Origin: Sphagnum compactum
Taxonomy: Eukaryota > Bryophyta > Sphagnopsida > Sphagnales
DNA: 64,000 bases
Direction of reading: 5' to 3'
Assembly (NCBI GenBank): GCA_965153455.1
Contig: OZ234497.1
Span: forward strand, 19,585,872 to 19,649,871
Shown: positions 61,100 to 64,000 of the stretch, piece after piece
Numbering within the stretch: position 1 is the first letter of the stretch
Layout of the letters: every line of letters starts with the position of its first letter
Position numbers and translations under genes: made by a program
Notes under the pieces: model-generated
Databases searched by the model: none
Told to the model about the DNA's origin: nothing
Seen by the model: only the letters and a program-made list of their open reading frames with translations

Positions 61100-61925
61100 T
61101 AGAAAGATTTTGTCGAAAGAAGAATCTTTAGGTTAATTCAAAAAAATATAAAAACTTTGTCAAAAAGTAGAGACTTTGCCAATAGGCATAAGTTTAGCCA
61201 TGAAGCAATAGAGGTTTTTCCAAAAGATGTAGATTTAGCTTAAGATAGAGGTTTTGCCAACATGTAGACGTTTAACCATCAAAAGATGGAGGTTTTACCG
61301 AAAGGTATAAGTTTAGCTAAGAACAATTAAATTTTTTTCCAAATGATAGAGGTTTAACCAAGAATAGACATAGATTTCACTAAGAGGTATTAAAATTTTG
61401 CCAAGAGGTACTAGAGGTTTAGCTAAGAAAAGTTAAACATTTTTTCAACTGGTAAAGGTTTAGCCAAGAATAAATAGAAGTTTTGCCAATATGTAACATT
61501 TTTGTCAAGATGAAGGTTTTGTTAAGAGGCAGAGGTTTAACCAATAACAATTAAAGTTTTACCAAGAGGAAAAGGTTTAACCAAGAAATTTTATAAGTTT
61601 TGTTGAAAGGTAAAAGTTTCATTATGAAGAGAGAGAAGTTTTGTCATCATGTAAAAGTTTAGTTAAGAAAATATAGAGATTCTGCCAACATGTAAACATT
61701 TACCCATGAAAAGATGGAAGTTTTGCCAAGAGGAATAGGTTTAGCCAAAAAGGGCTAAAACTCTTGCCAAGAAATAAAGATTTTAGCCAAAAAGAGGTAG
61801 AGGTTTTGCTGAGAGATAGAAGTTTAGCTTTAAAAAAAACAAAGGTTTTTGCCAAGAGAGAGGCTTGGCCATGAAATATAAAGGTTTTGCCAAAAAAGAA
61901 GTTTAGCCATGAAAAGATAGACGGT
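61100..61925 (+). repeat. Degenerate minisatellite, unit about 35-40 bp
   Basis: Alternating words GAGGTTTAGCCAAGAA and AGAGGTTTTGCCAAGAGGTA recur about twenty times with substitutions and small indels. No coding capacity. It directly follows the GTAG array. Confidence 0.85.
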
Positions 61926-62039
61926 ACATAGGTAGGGGGTCAGTAAGTAAGGCCAAGATGTAGGTCAATAATGTAGCCATGTTGGAGGGTAGTATATGGT
62001 CAAGGTTGGGGGGGAAAAAACACCCAAACAAAAAAGAGG

Positions 62040-62880
62040 TCAAAGGTCAGCAGCCCAAAAAGGTTGACTGTGGTACAGTGTTGGTTAACGCAGGGTCAGA
62101 AACTGGATGAAGAAACACAGCCCATCCTATGGACAGAGCGGGCCAACAGGTGCACTGACAGGTGCTGGTTCACTGTGGCCCCATCACCAGGTACCTGGAC
62201 TGTCAGTTTAAAATTTTGAATTTTCGTTGCAGAACAGGAACTGTGAACCAGCCAAAAACTGGAATTAGAACCGTCAGAACCTTCAGCTAGAACCAGCCCC
62301 AAAACCTGGTTTTCCAGTTCTGAAATTTTAAAATTTTAAAATATTATATTACATTATATTCAATTTTTCTGTCTAGGGTTAGACATGTTCTTAGTTTGAG
62401 GGGGGAAAAAAAGGTTTTGATTAATAACAGGGATTGTTTTTTGAATAATATTTTGGGGGTGGGGTGGGCATTAGGCATGTAGTTCTTATTTTTTGAATAT
62501 GTTTCAAGTATGGGATTTAAAAATATTTATTATTATTATTATTATTTGGTGGGTCTAGGTATGTAATTGATATAGGTGGTCACATTTTATTGGTGGTACA
62601 ATGCTAGTAACAAGGAAAAAAATTCAGTTTTGGGCTATGTGTAGGTACCTAGGTAGAACCGGATCTGGTTTGGAACCAAACCTACATGTCATTAAAAAAA
62701 AAAAAAGAACCCGGAAGTGGGGGTCTTAAAATATAGAGAACCAGGTCTAGAACTGGACTGGATGTTCTATCAAATTTTTAAAAATTCCTTGAACCAGAAC
62801 CAGAAGGTTCTTAGATTTTTTAAAAAACCAGTTGGAACCAACAACCAGAGGTTCTGTTGGAAAGTGAGAACTGGCCAACA
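62040..62880 (+). repeat. GAACCAG/CTGGTTC-rich cryptically simple region
   Basis: Words GAACCAG, AACCGG, GGTTCT, CAGTTCT and TGGAACC recur on both strands in two clusters (62080-62320, 62640-62880), separated by AT-rich DNA with an (ATT)n run near 62526-62547. Probably a degenerate minisatellite. Confidence 0.55.
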
Positions 62881-63375
62881 CTCGATCATAACTAATTGAT
62901 AACTCATTCACCGTACGATTCGACAACCATGAAAAAACCATTAGACATGACGGATTATTTAGGGTACCCAATTGAGAACCATGATCAAATTAATAAAATT
63001 GACATTGACCCGAAACTAGGCCAGGCATCTAAGAGTTTTTTTATAAGAAAAACTGTCTAGAACTTGGGCTAATCCAAGAAAAACCTGATTCCCCCAACTT
63101 ATAGTGATAAACATCAAAGTGTTGATTCTAGAACTATAGGGAATAGAGGATGCAAGATATCCCCCCCTAACAAGCTCTCTGTCCATGTGTAAGGACAGTC
63201 TCTTATGTCAGGGCAGTGTCATAAGAAAAGAAAGAGGTGTGCGTCACCCCCGCAGAGCCTGACCTGGTGTATTAAGTATTAACACACAAGTCGATTCCTG
63301 GACTCCACCATTTACAACTTGAGCCCACACCCGGGCTTGTTCCACATGCATGCAAGGAAGTGAACCCAGTTTCCT

Positions 63376-63391
63376 CCCCCCCCCCCCCCCC
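63376..63391 (+). repeat. Poly-C tract, 16 nt
   Basis: An uninterrupted run of sixteen C, then G and CCCCC. Length is prone to sequencing error. Confidence 0.9.
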
Positions 63392-64000
63392 GCCCCCTTA
63401 ATGAGAGTCTCAGCAGCCCTGTGAGGGCCGACTTTCAATATACGCTTCTTGCCAGGACAGATACTACATCAGCAAAGATGCTTGCATGGGCAATAGCAGA
63501 GCTTATATCCCATCCCCATTGTGAGAAGAAACTGCAAGTGGTAACTCGATGAAGTTGTTGGAAAGGACAGGATTGTGAGCAAGAGTAGCATTCCTAACCT
63601 TCCATATCTAAATGTGTTGGATGTTTATTGCATCGTTCTACTAAGGATTTATGATAAAGCCCTAGGGTGAGGGCATTCTCAAAATAAGGGGCCTAGGATG
63701 AGGCGACAGTCAAGTTTTTTTGGCCTTGCATTTTCGGAATGTCCCACCCATGCACTTTAGCTATCATAAATAGCTATCATAAAGCACGAGGCAAAATTTA
63801 TCATGAACCAAACATATGTAGATCATGAGGTGCATGAATGGGAGGGTTCTTGTGCCTACTCATCAATAGTGGGAGGGTTCTTACACCTACAAGTAAGCAT
63901 AATTTCCCTTCCACACTTGAGGAGTAGGTATAATATCCCTCCCAATTTCTAGGAGGGAAACTTATATCTATAAGGTGCAATCTCTGCATGACACAAATTT
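63392..64000. other. Intergenic to the window end, no gene seen
   Basis: A ~38 bp local duplication (GGGAGGGTTCTTGTGCCTACT and GGGAGGGTTCTTACACCTAC) lies near 63838-63893. Otherwise nothing recognised. Confidence 0.45.

Noticed and set aside
1-64000. tRNA, rRNA, CRISPR arrays, bacterial-style operons or terminators
   Set aside because: None seen on reading both strands. The intron-bearing plant genes make prokaryotic features inapplicable. A covariance-model tRNA scan would be decisive and was not possible here.

Overview
This window is nuclear DNA from a green plant of the streptophyte lineage. Four multi-exon genes with GT-AG introns of roughly 50-1,130 bp can be read, and all four lie on the plus strand. 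They are the 3' part of a G3BP-like NTF2/RRM protein gene, an isoprenylcysteine methylesterase (ICME) gene, a gene for a plant gamma-glutamylcyclotransferase-like protein, and a full eIF3a gene. An ICME gene and a telo-box in the leader of a translation gene point to a land plant or a close algal relative. Large AT-rich intergenic tracts with old DNA transposons would suit a non-seed plant or charophyte, but the species cannot be fixed from the sequence alone.

Layout: 1-1911, last six exons of the G3BP-like gene. 1912-13000, non-coding and increasingly AT-rich, with a 62-65 bp triplicated repeat near 4.1 kb, a PIF/Harbinger-like non-autonomous element at 6140-7062, and a lone similar terminus at 12954-12969. 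13.0-15.1 kb, a GC-richer block with two near-perfect hairpins, a ~50 bp minisatellite and a 155 bp duplication, upstream of ICME. 16711-21021, ICME (12 coding exons, 481 codons). 22.07-23.34 kb, a foldback array of a degenerate CCTAGGTTA-type repeat. 25073-28515, the cyclotransferase-like gene (8 exons, 251 codons). 28.5-43.2 kb, AT-rich intergenic DNA with a 2.1 kb hAT element (33586-35708) and a much older hAT transposase relic (~40.09-41.22 kb). 43421-50445, eIF3a (13 coding exons, 1,050 codons). 50.4-64 kb, intergenic DNA with a fresh 113 bp tandem duplication, a second old hAT relic (~55.95-57.08 kb), a long pyrimidine/purine tract, a GTAG array with a G-quadruplex motif, and two degenerate minisatellites.

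The genes are unrelated housekeeping functions (RNA binding and stress granules, prenyl-protein demethylation, a glutamyl-cyclotransferase fold, translation initiation). They do not form a pathway. I saw no sign of a previously undescribed multi-gene system. The interesting content is structural: the decay of transposons by C-to-T type mutations, foldback and hairpin DNA, and lineage-specific minisatellites. Exon borders were assigned by hand from reading frame, splice signals and remembered family sequences; no alignment or transcript was available.
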